42,325 nucleotides of DNA from an uncultured Candidatus Melainabacteria bacterium (GTDB lineage Bacteria > Cyanobacteriota > Vampirovibrionia > Gastranaerophilales > Gastranaerophilaceae). Position 1 is the stretch's first letter. Each line of letters opens with the position of its first letter. The stretch lies in the NCBI GenBank assembly GCA_949741915.1, contig CATJOM010000083.1:1-42325 (forward strand), read 5' to 3'. This document shows, in pieces, positions 15,076 through 24,321 of this stretch. The position numbers and the translations under genes were made by a program. Under the pieces are notes generated by a model. The model saw only the letters and a program-made list of their open reading frames with translations, had not been told where the DNA came from and did not search any database.

Positions 15076-16135
15076 AGACGACGAAAAAAAATTACCGGAA
15101 GGAAAAAAGAATAATCTCATTAATGCTGAAGATTCACTTGGCGAGTTCTTGATTTATACAACTCCAGATGGCGAAAAACAGATTCAGGTTAGATTAATTG
15201 ATGAAACTGTTTGGCTTTCGCAGAGATTAATGGCAGAACTTTTTCAAAAAGATGTAAGAACTATTAACGAACATATACTTAACGTATTCGCCGAAAACGA
15301 GCTGCCGCGCGACGAATCAGTTATCCGGAATTTCCGGATAACTGCAAGTGACGGTAAAAACTATGATACAAACTTTTACAGTTTGGATATGATTATCTCT
15401 GTTGGCTACAGAGTGAAATCATTAAGAGGTACTCAATTCAGACAATGGGCAACTCAAAGAATTAAAGAATATTTGATTAAAGGGTTTACTATAAATACAG
15501 AATATTTGAAAAACCCTGAAGGCAAGGATTATTTTGAAGAACTATTAAAAGAAATTCGCGAAATTCGTGCAAGTGAAAAACGTTTCTACGCAAAGATTAA
15601 AGATATTTATGCAACAAGTGTTGATTATGATAAAACAGCAGACGTTACGCGAGAATTCTTTGCAATAGTTCAAAATAAAATGCTATGGGCTATAACAGGA
15701 CAAACCGCTGCAGAAATTATACATTCAAGAGCAAATGCTGATGATATTAATATGGGCTTAACAACTTGGAATGGTAAAAAGTTACTTGCTCCGGATGTTG
15801 TTATTGCTAAGAATTATCTCAAAAAAGATGAGATGGAAAAGCTAGACCGCTTGACAGTTATGTATCTTGATTATGCAGAATTACAAGCAGAACGTAGGAT
15901 TCCTATGTCAATGGTTGATTGGGCAACAAAACTTGATGGGCTATTAAGTCTTAACGAGATGGAAATATTGACTCATAAGGGTAAAATTTCTAAGGAACTG
16001 GCAGAAAAGAAAGCTAAAGCGGAATATCATAAATATGATGAAAAACGCAGACAGCAAGAAATCATAGACTCTGATATTGAGTTTGCAAAAGAAATTGAAG
16101 AAATTAAACGAATAACTAAAAAGAATAAGGAGTAG
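15068..16135 (+). CDS. RhuM-family protein
   Basis: A 355-residue protein of the RhuM 'virulence protein' family, often found inside type I RM operons, role unknown. Landmarks: the helix-turn-helix-like VWLSQRLMAELFQKDVRTINEHI, then VIRNFRITASDGKNYDTNFYSLDMIISVGYRVKS split across residues about 85-120, and RGTQFRQWATQRIKEYL. It lies between hsdM and hsdS, overlapping the first. At 15318-15344, inside the codons for VIRNFRITAS, the DNA forms a near-perfect 27-base palindrome with 13-base arms. The C-terminus is a charged helix. Probably DNA-binding; perhaps regulates or protects the RM system. Confidence 0.88.
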   Translation: MDKDDEKKLPEGKKNNLINAEDSLGEFLIYTTPDGEKQIQVRLIDETVWLSQRLMAELFQKDVRTINEHILNVFAENELPRDESVIRNFRITASDGKNYDTNFYSLDMIISVGYRVKSLRGTQFRQWATQRIKEYLIKGFTINTEYLKNPEGKDYFEELLKEIREIRASEKRFYAKIKDIYATSVDYDKTADVTREFFAIVQNKMLWAITGQTAAEIIHSRANADDINMGLTTWNGKKLLAPDVVIAKNYLKKDEMEKLDRLTVMYLDYAELQAERRIPMSMVDWATKLDGLLSLNEMEILTHKGKISKELAEKKAKAEYHKYDEKRRQQEIIDSDIEFAKEIEEIKRITKKNKE

Positions 16136-16137
16136 TT

Positions 16138-16341
16138 ATGCAAAGAACACCTGTTGTTTCTACAAATGTTAGTAGTATCGGATATGCGAATGGCGTTATT
16201 GAAGTAGAATTTACTGATGGTAGCATATATCAATATTTTGGTACAAATGAATATATTTTTAGAAATTTCTTAAATGCTCCGTCTAAAGGCAGATTTATAC
16301 ATAACTATTTAAAAGGTTATAATTATCAAAGGGTGGCATAA
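16138..16341 (+). CDS. KTSC-domain protein
   Basis: A 67-residue protein matching the KTSC domain by its plan: S(S)IGYANGVIEVEFTDG, then YQYFG, then FLNAPSKGRFIHNYLKG and a final Y-x-x-R-V. The family name motif KTSC is replaced here by STNV. KTSC proteins are small, often next to RNA- or DNA-processing genes, function unknown. AAGGAG precedes the ATG by six bases, and its stop overlaps the next start as TAATG, implying coupled translation. Confidence 0.8.
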   Translation: MQRTPVVSTNVSSIGYANGVIEVEFTDGSIYQYFGTNEYIFRNFLNAPSKGRFIHNYLKGYNYQRVA

Positions 16342-16790
16342 TGGCAATATTAAGATTTTTACAACAAAATGCAGAATGGATGTGCGCAATAGCGATAGTT
16401 GGGTTTACCGCTGTTCAATGTTGGCTTGCGTATCAGCAAAATATGCAAAATATCAGAATGAAACGGCTTGAACTTGCAAGCAAACTTGACGAGGTTGCGG
16501 CACAATTTCTTGGTGATAAAGAAGAAGCAAAAATTGTTAGGACTTGGTTAGTTTCTAATGCAAGTAATTTCGGAGCTCTACTTAGCAATAAAGACTTAGG
16601 CTCGTACAAAAAACTTACATTTTTTATATATAACTATCTGAATTTAAATATAATAAATTCGGAAGAACAGGTTTTAGCACTTCGGCAATTTACCGATTTA
16701 GTTTCTGAATTGGATGCAGTACTAATTAATGCAAAATACGGTTTTGTAAAAGCCGGAAAAGAATTTGAATCAACAAATAAGGAAAAATAA
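16341..16790 (+). CDS. Single-pass membrane protein, RM-associated (copy 1)
   Basis: A 149-residue protein with an N-terminal membrane helix (about 10-30) preceded by FLQQNAEWMC and followed by a long helix (QQNMQNIRMKRLELASKLDEV) and a helical C-terminal domain. It is a clear paralogue of the protein at 23866: both share FLQQNAEWMCAIAIV, FTAVQCWL and QQNMQNI. It is joined by TAATG overlaps to the KTSC gene and to hsdS. No family is recognised. Its place inside an RM operon suggests it is part of the system, perhaps anchoring or sensing at the membrane. Confidence 0.8.
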   Translation: MAILRFLQQNAEWMCAIAIVGFTAVQCWLAYQQNMQNIRMKRLELASKLDEVAAQFLGDKEEAKIVRTWLVSNASNFGALLSNKDLGSYKKLTFFIYNYLNLNIINSEEQVLALRQFTDLVSELDAVLINAKYGFVKAGKEFESTNKEK

Positions 16791-18028
16791 TGACGGAAGT
16801 AATTGAAAAAAACGAAAATAAAAAAGGTTATAAGAAAACAAAACTTGGCTGGATTCCAGAGGATTGGGAAATTTATAAAATTGGAGATTTTGGAACATTT
16901 AAAAATGGCATTAGCAAAGGTGGAGAGAATTTTGGTTATGGTACTCCTATAATAGGTCTAAATGACGTTTTTGATAAATATTATATTACTAAAAATAATC
17001 CAAACTCTCTGGTAAATGCCACTACACAAGAACTTCTAGATTTTAACCTTAAAAAAGGTGATGTTTTATTTGTTAGATCCTCGGTTAAACCAGAAGGAGT
17101 AGGAATGCCATGTGTGGTAGAAGCTAACCTTGAAAAAACAACTTTTAGTGGTTTTTTAATTAGATTTAGAGACAAAGAAGGTTTATTAAACAATAAGTTT
17201 AAACGCTATTGTTTTCTGTTGGAATATTTTAGACACAAGTTATTAGCAAAGAGTACAATCAGCGCAAATACTAATATAAATCAACCTAGTTTATCATCAT
17301 TAAATGTAATTATACCTTGCTTAAAGGAACAAGAAAAAATTGCGGAGATATTGTCGGCTTGGGATGACGGAATTGAAACTTTAGAAAAACTCATTGAACA
17401 AAAAGAAGTATTAAAAAATAGTTTGGCTCAAAAATATTTTCATCGTAAAAACAATCTGTTTCAATTAAAGCAACACAAATTGGGCGAATTATTTAAAAAC
17501 AGAAAAGAAACAAATTGCTGTGATTTAGAACTTTTATCCGTGTGCGATGGGTTAGGTATAGTTCCTCGTTCACAATTAAATGCAAAAGATAATTCAAATG
17601 AAGATAAGTCAAAATATTTAAAAGTTTGTGTCGGTGATTTAGCCTACAATACAATGCGAATGTGGCAAGGACGCTGCGGAGTATCTTCTTATGAAGGAAT
17701 CGTCAGCCCGGCATATACTGTTTGTATTCCAAAAGACAACATCGATGTTGATTATATGTATTATTTGTTTAAAACACCACATATGATTCATGACTTCTGG
17801 CGATATTCCCAAGGTATCGTTGATGACACGTTAAATCTGAAATTTAATAACTTTGAAGTAATAAAAGTTTGGATTTCGGACAAAGAAACTCAAACAAAAA
17901 TCGCAAAACTATTAAAAAGTTATGATGAAGAAATACAAATATTAAATTCTAAGTTAGAGAAGTTAAAGGAGCAGAAGAAAGGCTTGATGCAAAAACTTCT
18001 CACTGGTCAGATTAGGGTAAAGGTATAG
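16790..18028 (+). CDS. hsdS: Type I restriction-modification specificity subunit HsdS
   Basis: A 412-residue specificity subunit of the usual two-domain layout. TRD1 is about 19-180 (starts TKLGWIPEDWEIYKIGD, a common HsdS opening), the first conserved coiled-coil is about 182-222 (LKEQEKIAEILSAWDDGIETLEKLIEQK), TRD2 about 225-365, and the second coiled coil with LKEQKKGLMQKLLTGQIRV at the end. It reads the two half-sites bound by the HsdM2S complex. The target cannot be predicted. Start overlaps the stop of the membrane gene by one base. This is a full-length subunit in contrast to the half-S at 12883. Confidence 0.95.
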   Translation: MTEVIEKNENKKGYKKTKLGWIPEDWEIYKIGDFGTFKNGISKGGENFGYGTPIIGLNDVFDKYYITKNNPNSLVNATTQELLDFNLKKGDVLFVRSSVKPEGVGMPCVVEANLEKTTFSGFLIRFRDKEGLLNNKFKRYCFLLEYFRHKLLAKSTISANTNINQPSLSSLNVIIPCLKEQEKIAEILSAWDDGIETLEKLIEQKEVLKNSLAQKYFHRKNNLFQLKQHKLGELFKNRKETNCCDLELLSVCDGLGIVPRSQLNAKDNSNEDKSKYLKVCVGDLAYNTMRMWQGRCGVSSYEGIVSPAYTVCIPKDNIDVDYMYYLFKTPHMIHDFWRYSQGIVDDTLNLKFNNFEVIKVWISDKETQTKIAKLLKSYDEEIQILNSKLEKLKEQKKGLMQKLLTGQIRVKV

Positions 18029-18039
18029 AAAGGATTTTA

Positions 18040-19791
18040 ATGGCAGAAAAAGATAAGACACATGGTTTCAGCATCAGACTACTAAAAGAAGAATCAAATA
18101 ATGTAAATATAAAAAGCCTTTTAAAAATAGGAAATGCAGAAATTGTAGACAATTCAACATTACCAACTGATAAAAAAGGATACCGTTGTATTGAAGACAG
18201 TAATAAAGTATATCATTATAGAATTGCGGACAAATATGATGCTTATTTAAAAAAAACTTTTAATCCAAATACTTGGTGGTCAAACTTTCTTAATTTGAAC
18301 ACAAGGCTTGATTCCCCAAGTTATTATTTTATTATGTTTGTTCCTTTGTCTCACAATGGAGTTGAAAGGAAGTTAGTTTATACTTTCGGGTATGGGCATA
18401 CTATATTAAATGAAGAACACATTGAGTATAACTTTGGATTGAAAGTTGCTTTGAATTCGATAGATCCAGAAAAATTAAAATCTGCCGATAAATTTGCACC
18501 GTCAAACCAAACTAAACAAACTAGAACCCAGTTAAGTATAGGTTCAAGTCTATATGGTTTAGGATTTAATGAATTTGAAGAAATAATAAAAAAATTATCT
18601 GGATTATGTAAAGATGAATATAAGAATATATTCACGAGTGTAACTGGCTCTGATAGTTTAAAGATTAATAGTAAATTAAAACTTGAACAAATTGAAGAAT
18701 TATCTAAAAAAATTATTGAATTGTACTCATCAGATGAATATACAAAACACCCCCAACTTTCAAATGTTGATAAAATTTCAAAAGTAAAAGACCCAGTAAA
18801 AATTAGTCTATTGGATACAAACTTAATTGATAACTTTAACAAAAAAGACTCTAATATCTTTCTGACAAATTATGAAATGATAGAGTATGAAGATTATGAA
18901 TACTATGGATACTCTGGCTTTTCTTCAACCAATATTTTTAGTGATTTGGATATTAATGATTTGTATAATGAATTATTACAAACAAACGTATCAATTGAAA
19001 ATTTAAAAAAATATCAGGTCAAAATATACAAAAATGAAAATGATACAAATCCAAAACATTGGAAATTATATAATTGTATAGTAACCGATGCGCAACTCGA
19101 TGAAAAACATTATATTTTATCATTAGGCACTTGGTATGAAGTTGATAAAAATTTTATAGAACATGTGGAAACAATTATTAATAATTTGGAAATAAAATCA
19201 AGTAATTTATTCAATGATTACGATGCCTCAATATATAACAAACTAGATGAAAGTGATAGTAATAAATTAAATGGTGAAATAATAGACCAAAAACTAAAAT
19301 ATGAAAAAAGATATAACAAAGAAATGGCACAAAAAAATAATTTTGTATTACTGGATCAAGAACTTATACGTATTAATGGCGCTCCATACGAAATCTGTGA
19401 TATTTATGATCCAAATGAAAATACATTTTATCACGTAAAACGTAAACATTCTGGTTCTTCTGAGTTAAGTCATTTATTTAATCAAGGTATTCATTCTGAA
19501 CGTATGGCTAGTGTTGACATTGATAATCAATATTCTACACAATTTAAAGATAAAACACACTATGATTTGCAAGAAAATAGGAAAATCAGATATGTTATTA
19601 TTACGCCGCCCAACTCAAAGAATGAACTTACAATGCCAATATTCTCAAAAATATCATTATACAATGCTATTAATGAATTGCGTGCAATGAAATGTTTGGA
19701 TGTACAGTACATGTTCGTTAAAGAAATCAATATTGAGAAAAAACAAAAAAAGAAAAATAAAAAAACAAATACAGAAAATGAGGAAGATTAA
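18040..19791 (+). CDS. TIGR04141/DUF6119-like sporadically distributed protein
   Basis: A 583-residue soluble protein resembling the 'sporadically distributed' TIGR04141/DUF6119 family seen in defence islands. Diagnostic parts are near the C-terminal half: FYHVKRKHSGSSELSHLFNQ, SERM, then IRYVIITP and SKISLYNAINELRAMKCLDVQYMFV. The N-terminal half has SIRLLKEE-type opening and TFGYGH. The end is a lysine/glutamate tail. No enzymatic motif is evident. AAAGGA lies before the ATG; the stop overlaps hsdR (TAATG). Cotranscription with hsdS and hsdR implies a role in the restriction system or an additional layer of defence. Confidence 0.75.
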   Translation: MAEKDKTHGFSIRLLKEESNNVNIKSLLKIGNAEIVDNSTLPTDKKGYRCIEDSNKVYHYRIADKYDAYLKKTFNPNTWWSNFLNLNTRLDSPSYYFIMFVPLSHNGVERKLVYTFGYGHTILNEEHIEYNFGLKVALNSIDPEKLKSADKFAPSNQTKQTRTQLSIGSSLYGLGFNEFEEIIKKLSGLCKDEYKNIFTSVTGSDSLKINSKLKLEQIEELSKKIIELYSSDEYTKHPQLSNVDKISKVKDPVKISLLDTNLIDNFNKKDSNIFLTNYEMIEYEDYEYYGYSGFSSTNIFSDLDINDLYNELLQTNVSIENLKKYQVKIYKNENDTNPKHWKLYNCIVTDAQLDEKHYILSLGTWYEVDKNFIEHVETIINNLEIKSSNLFNDYDASIYNKLDESDSNKLNGEIIDQKLKYEKRYNKEMAQKNNFVLLDQELIRINGAPYEICDIYDPNENTFYHVKRKHSGSSELSHLFNQGIHSERMASVDIDNQYSTQFKDKTHYDLQENRKIRYVIITPPNSKNELTMPIFSKISLYNAINELRAMKCLDVQYMFVKEINIEKKQKKKNKKTNTENEED

Positions 19792-22700
19792 TGCAAACAC
19801 CATCATTTATAGAAGATCATATATCACAAATACCGGTATTGCAGTTGCTACAGAATTTAGGTTATACATATTTAACCCCTGAAGAAGTTTTAAAAGAACG
19901 TCAGGAAAAACTAAGTAATGTAATTCTTGAAGATATCTTAGAGCAGCAGCTTATGAAAATAAATGAGATAAACTTTAAAGGGAAAGTTTACCCATTTTCT
20001 CCTGCGAGTATTCGTGGTGCAATTGATGCTATAAAAAATGTTCCTATGTTTGATGGTTTAGTTACAACCAATTCAAAAATCTATGATTTATTAACTCTTG
20101 GTAAAAGTTTTGAAGAATCAATTGGAAACGATAGAAAAAGTTTCACTATAAACTATATCGATTGGAATAATATTGAAAACAACGTATTTCATGTTGCAGA
20201 AGAATTTGAAGTAAACAGAACTTCAAGCGACAAAAAATACCGCCCTGATATTCTTCTTTTTGTAAACGGGATACCGCTATGTATTATCGAATGTAAAAGA
20301 CCTGATATAAAAGAACCTTTAGAAGAAGCAAAATCGCAGCATTTAAGAAATCAGCAAGAAGACGGAATTTCGCATTTATATAAGTATTCTCAAATATTGT
20401 TAGCATTAACATCCAATAAGGTTCAATATGCAACAACTGGAACGCCAAGAAAATTCTGGGCTACTTGGAAAGAACAAAAACTTAAAGAGTCTGACTTGCA
20501 AGAATTAGTCAATAAGCCGTTATCTGATGAGCAAAAAGACAAACTTTTTGCAGACAGATTCAAATATGTGAGAAAATATTTTGATAACATAGAAGCCGAA
20601 GGTCGGCTTGTAACGGAACAAGACAAATTGTTGTATTCTTTATGTCAGCCTCAAAGGCTTTTAGAATTTATGTACAAGTACATTGTGTATGATGCAGGGA
20701 TTAAAAAAATTGCCCGTTATCAACAATATTTCGCTATTCAGGATACTTTAGAAAGAATAAAAATTATAAGAAACGAGCGCAGGCAGGGCGGTGTAATATG
20801 GCATACTCAAGGCAGCGGCAAATCGCTTACTATGGTTATGCTTGCAAAAGCAATAGCGCTTGAACCTGAAATTGTTAATCCAAAAGTTATTATTGTAACT
20901 GATAGAATTGATTTAGATAAACAAATTTCAGGCACGTTCAAATCCTGTGGTAAAGTAGTTAAAAAAGCAACAAGCGGAGAAGATTTAGGAAATATTATTG
21001 CTGACAACAAAGAAACAATAATTACAACTGTTATTAATAAATTCCAGGCAGCATTACGTAAGAAAAAAGTTATTGATAATTCTAAGAACGTATTTGTTCT
21101 TGTTGACGAAAGCCACCGCAGCCAATATGGTAGTGCTAATGCTCTTATGCAAAAAGTATTTCCAAATGCTTGCTATATTGGTTTTACGGGTACTCCTTTG
21201 ATGAAAAAAGAAAAAAGTACTGCTGTTAAATTTGGTGGGATTATAGGTACTCCATATACAATCAACCAAGCTGTAGAAGATGAAGCGGTGTTGCCTTTGT
21301 ATTACGAAAGCAGATTAGCTGTTCAAAATGTTACACAAAACAGTATTGATAAATATTTTGACATTATATCAAGAGACTTAACAGATAAGCAAAAAGGTGA
21401 TTTAAAGAAAAAGTTTAGTACAAGAAGAATTTTAAATGAGGCTGAACAAAAAATTGCTAATGTTGCTCTTGATATCAGTCAGCACTTTGAACACAAGTAT
21501 AAAGGTACAGGTTTTAAGGGACAATTAACCGCACCATCAAAGGTAATTGCTCTGAAATATAAAAAATATCTTGATGAACTAGGTATGGTAACTTCTGAAG
21601 TTGTTATTTCTGCTCCTGATACTAGAGAAGGGAATGATAATATTTACGAAGAAACTTCAAGTGAAGTAAATCAATTTTGGAAGCGTATGATGGACAGATT
21701 TGGGAATGAATCTGAATATAATGCCCAAATTATTAACCAATTTAAAAATGCTCCGGAACCAGAAATATTAATTGTAGTTGATAAATTATTAACAGGTTTT
21801 GATGCTCCTAAAAATTCAGTTCTATATATTGCACGTTCACTAAAAGAACATGGACTTTTGCAGGCAATAGCAAGAGTTAATCGTCTTGAAGAAGGAAAAG
21901 ATTATGGTGAAATAATAGACTACTATGGACTTTTGACAGAATTAGACGAAGCACTTTTAACATATAGTAATATTGGTGACTTTGATGAAGAAGATATTCA
22001 AAATGCACTTGTATCAGCACAGGAAGAAATTAAAAAATTACCGCAATTACATTCAGACTTGTGGGAAATATTTAACGGTATAAACAAATACGATATTGAA
22101 GCATACGAGCAGCATTTAAAATATGAAGATGACAGAGATAAATTCTATGATAAATTAAGTCAATATTCAAAAGTTTTACAACTTGCGTTAGGTAACTTCA
22201 AGTTTTTAGAAGAAACTCCGGAAAAGAAAATTAATACTTATAAGGACGATCTAAAATTCTTCTTAAATTTACGTGTTTCTTTAAAATCCCGTTACGCAGA
22301 ATCTATTGATAGAAAAGAATACGAAGCAAAAATTCAAAAACTTATAGATACTTATGTTACTTCTGATGAAATTATACAAGTAACAGAGCCCGTTGATATT
22401 TTTGACACAGAAAAATTTAAAGCGGAGGTAGAAAAAAAGCAAAGTACTCGTTCAAAAGCAGATACAATAGCTTATAGAATTTCTCGTACAATATCCGAAA
22501 AATGGGACGATGATCCGATTTTTTATAAAAAGTTATCTGAACTTTTAAAGGAAGCTATTGCAAAATATTCAAAACAAATAATGGACGAAGCAGACAGGCT
22601 TAAAAATGATAATGCTTATTTAAACAGAGTAACAGAAATATTATCAATGGCAAGGACGAGAACCGGTGATGATATTCCGATTTCTATTTTGAATAACGAA

Positions 22701-22982
22701 GTTGCAAAAGCCTTTTATGGTGTTGTTTTTGAAAAAATCAAGAAATACAACGCAACAAAAGATTCTGCCGCAGAACTTGCACTAAAAATAGATAAAATTA
22801 TTTTGGATAATCAATATGTTGATTGGGTAAAAAACACTGATTTACAAAATAAAATTATCAACGATATTGAAGATGTCCTATTTGAGTTTAAAGACACTAA
22901 TAAGATTGATATTACATTTGATGATATAGATTTTATAATTGACGAATCAATGAAAATTGCAAAAAGAAGGTATGCAAAATGA
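19791..22982 (+). CDS. hsdR: Type I restriction endonuclease subunit HsdR
   Basis: A 1063-residue motor and nuclease subunit. The N-terminal PD-(D/E)XK nuclease has D153 in RPDILLF and E167/K169 in IIECK, plus the downstream Q-rich helix. The superfamily 2 translocase follows: Walker A TQGSGKS (339-345), DESH box (439-442), TGTP (466-469) and QAIARVNR near 690-700. The long helical C-terminus would bind HsdM/HsdS. It translocates DNA using ATP and cuts unmethylated DNA at a distance. All catalytic residues are present, so it should be active. Its end overlaps the metallopeptidase gene by four bases (ATGA). Confidence 0.96.
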   Translation: MQTPSFIEDHISQIPVLQLLQNLGYTYLTPEEVLKERQEKLSNVILEDILEQQLMKINEINFKGKVYPFSPASIRGAIDAIKNVPMFDGLVTTNSKIYDLLTLGKSFEESIGNDRKSFTINYIDWNNIENNVFHVAEEFEVNRTSSDKKYRPDILLFVNGIPLCIIECKRPDIKEPLEEAKSQHLRNQQEDGISHLYKYSQILLALTSNKVQYATTGTPRKFWATWKEQKLKESDLQELVNKPLSDEQKDKLFADRFKYVRKYFDNIEAEGRLVTEQDKLLYSLCQPQRLLEFMYKYIVYDAGIKKIARYQQYFAIQDTLERIKIIRNERRQGGVIWHTQGSGKSLTMVMLAKAIALEPEIVNPKVIIVTDRIDLDKQISGTFKSCGKVVKKATSGEDLGNIIADNKETIITTVINKFQAALRKKKVIDNSKNVFVLVDESHRSQYGSANALMQKVFPNACYIGFTGTPLMKKEKSTAVKFGGIIGTPYTINQAVEDEAVLPLYYESRLAVQNVTQNSIDKYFDIISRDLTDKQKGDLKKKFSTRRILNEAEQKIANVALDISQHFEHKYKGTGFKGQLTAPSKVIALKYKKYLDELGMVTSEVVISAPDTREGNDNIYEETSSEVNQFWKRMMDRFGNESEYNAQIINQFKNAPEPEILIVVDKLLTGFDAPKNSVLYIARSLKEHGLLQAIARVNRLEEGKDYGEIIDYYGLLTELDEALLTYSNIGDFDEEDIQNALVSAQEEIKKLPQLHSDLWEIFNGINKYDIEAYEQHLKYEDDRDKFYDKLSQYSKVLQLALGNFKFLEETPEKKINTYKDDLKFFLNLRVSLKSRYAESIDRKEYEAKIQKLIDTYVTSDEIIQVTEPVDIFDTEKFKAEVEKKQSTRSKADTIAYRISRTISEKWDDDPIFYKKLSELLKEAIAKYSKQIMDEADRLKNDNAYLNRVTEILSMARTRTGDDIPISILNNEVAKAFYGVVFEKIKKYNATKDSAAELALKIDKIILDNQYVDWVKNTDLQNKIINDIEDVLFEFKDTNKIDITFDDIDFIIDESMKIAKRRYAK

Positions 22983-23683
22983 TTGCCACAACCGAAAAAA
23001 TCGAATACGGAAAAGAAATAATAGAGTTTGAATTATTACAAGAAGATAGAAAAACTTTATCTATAGAAGTTTTGCCTACTGCAAAGATTAAAGTTAAGGC
23101 TCCGGAAAATAAAAATAAACAAGATATTATCAAGAAAGTCCAAAATAAAGCAAAATGGATTACAAAACAAAAACGATACTTCATTGATAATTACAAAAAA
23201 ACCGATGAAAAGAAGTATGTTAGCGGGGAATGTTTCAGATATTTAGGAAAACAGTATCGATTAAAAGTAATAAAATCTGGTATAGATTCTGTTAAATTAA
23301 AAAATGGATATTTTATTGTTGAATACAACTTAAAAACTCCGGCAAAATTAATAGATAAATGGTATAAGGATAAAGCACTATCGATATACGAAAAAGAACT
23401 AGATAAATGTTATCAAAAATTTGTTACTTATAATATGATTAAGCCATTATTAAAAATCCGTAAATTAACAAAACGATGGGGCAGTTATAACAAAAATAGT
23501 AATACAATAACTATGAATATTGAAGCTATAAAAGCAAATAAAGACTGTATAGATTATGTTATTTATCACGAATTGTGTCATTGTATGTATTTTTCACATA
23601 ATAAACAATTTTATACTTTGCTAGGATCAAAGTGCAAAGACTGGAGTAAATTAAAAAATAAGCTTGAGATGCTAATTTTGTAA
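22979..23683 (+). CDS. YgjP-like M48-type metallopeptidase
   Basis: A 234-residue protein of the YgjP/DUF45 family, which often rides with type I RM genes. The zinc motif HELCH sits in YVIYHELCHCMYFSHNKQFY near residue 197, with the third ligand expected in the following SHNKQF helix. Earlier landmarks are the conserved YLGKQYRLKV and LTKRWGSYNKNSNTITMNIE. It overlaps hsdR by ATGA and is the last gene before the operon terminator. A suggested role is proteolytic control of the restriction complex (inference). Confidence 0.88.
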   Translation: MIATTEKIEYGKEIIEFELLQEDRKTLSIEVLPTAKIKVKAPENKNKQDIIKKVQNKAKWITKQKRYFIDNYKKTDEKKYVSGECFRYLGKQYRLKVIKSGIDSVKLKNGYFIVEYNLKTPAKLIDKWYKDKALSIYEKELDKCYQKFVTYNMIKPLLKIRKLTKRWGSYNKNSNTITMNIEAIKANKDCIDYVIYHELCHCMYFSHNKQFYTLLGSKCKDWSKLKNKLEMLIL

Positions 23684-23773
23684 AACTCATCTCCATCTCA
23701 TAGTCAATTACATCTTGTTCTGTATGTTAAATTACATTAGCTGAATTTAGAGAATTATTTTATAACAAACTTA

Positions 23774-23811
23774 AGAGAATTTTATTGCCTTAGGGGTGAA
23801 ATTCTCTTTTT
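23774..23811 (+). terminator. Rho-independent terminator of the RM operon
   Basis: AGAGAATTT (23774-23782) pairs with AAATTCTCT (23799-23807), followed by a T run. It lies 90 bases after the metallopeptidase stop and before the copy 2 membrane gene. Confidence 0.65.
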
Positions 23812-23865
23812 ACAAATAAAAAGAGTCCTTTTTAAGTAAATTGATTATATAAATATGAGGTTATA

Positions 23866-24321
23866 GTGGTAATAATAAAATTTCTACAACAAAATGCTGA
23901 ATGGATGTGTGCTATAGCAATTGTATTTTTCACTGCAGTGCAATGCTGGTTGGTACATCAGCAAAATATGCAAAATATTAAAATCAAAAGATTAGAATTG
24001 GCTAATAAGTTAGATAGTGTATGTTCTAAATTCTTGGGAGAAAAAAGCGAAGCTACAGAAATTTTAATATGGTTAAATGAAAACGCCAGTAATTTTGTTT
24101 TTCTTTTGAGAAAAGAGGATAGAGTTGCATATAAAAAGTTGCTTTTATTTTTAATGAACTATAGAAACAATCCTGCAGAATATTCTTCACCTCAAAAAGT
24201 AGAAGCAATTCAAAATCTGTTTAATCTTCTAAGTGAACTGGATTCTGCTTTCGGTAATGCAAATTATGGATTTGTTAACGATAAAAGCGAATTACAAAAA
24301 TCAGATAACAACGTACTATGA
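23866..24321 (+). CDS. Single-pass membrane protein, RM-associated (copy 2)
   Basis: A 151-residue paralogue of the protein at 16341, with GTG start and GAGG six bases upstream. It keeps FLQQNAEWMCAIAIV, FTAVQCWLVHQQNMQN and the final (S/L)SELDSA-GNANYGFV, while the middle has diverged. DNA identity in the first 100 bases is also high, so the copies share recent ancestry. It stands alone after the RM terminator and its last bases overlap the end of the convergent serine recombinase gene. The two copies bracket hsdS, the TIGR04141 gene, hsdR and the metallopeptidase. Confidence 0.75.
   Translation: MVIIKFLQQNAEWMCAIAIVFFTAVQCWLVHQQNMQNIKIKRLELANKLDSVCSKFLGEKSEATEILIWLNENASNFVFLLRKEDRVAYKKLLLFLMNYRNNPAEYSSPQKVEAIQNLFNLLSELDSAFGNANYGFVNDKSELQKSDNNVL

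Noticed and set aside
18378-18842. 154-codon minus-strand frame
   Set aside because: Antisense to the TIGR04141-like gene; serine/phenylalanine-rich shadow composition.
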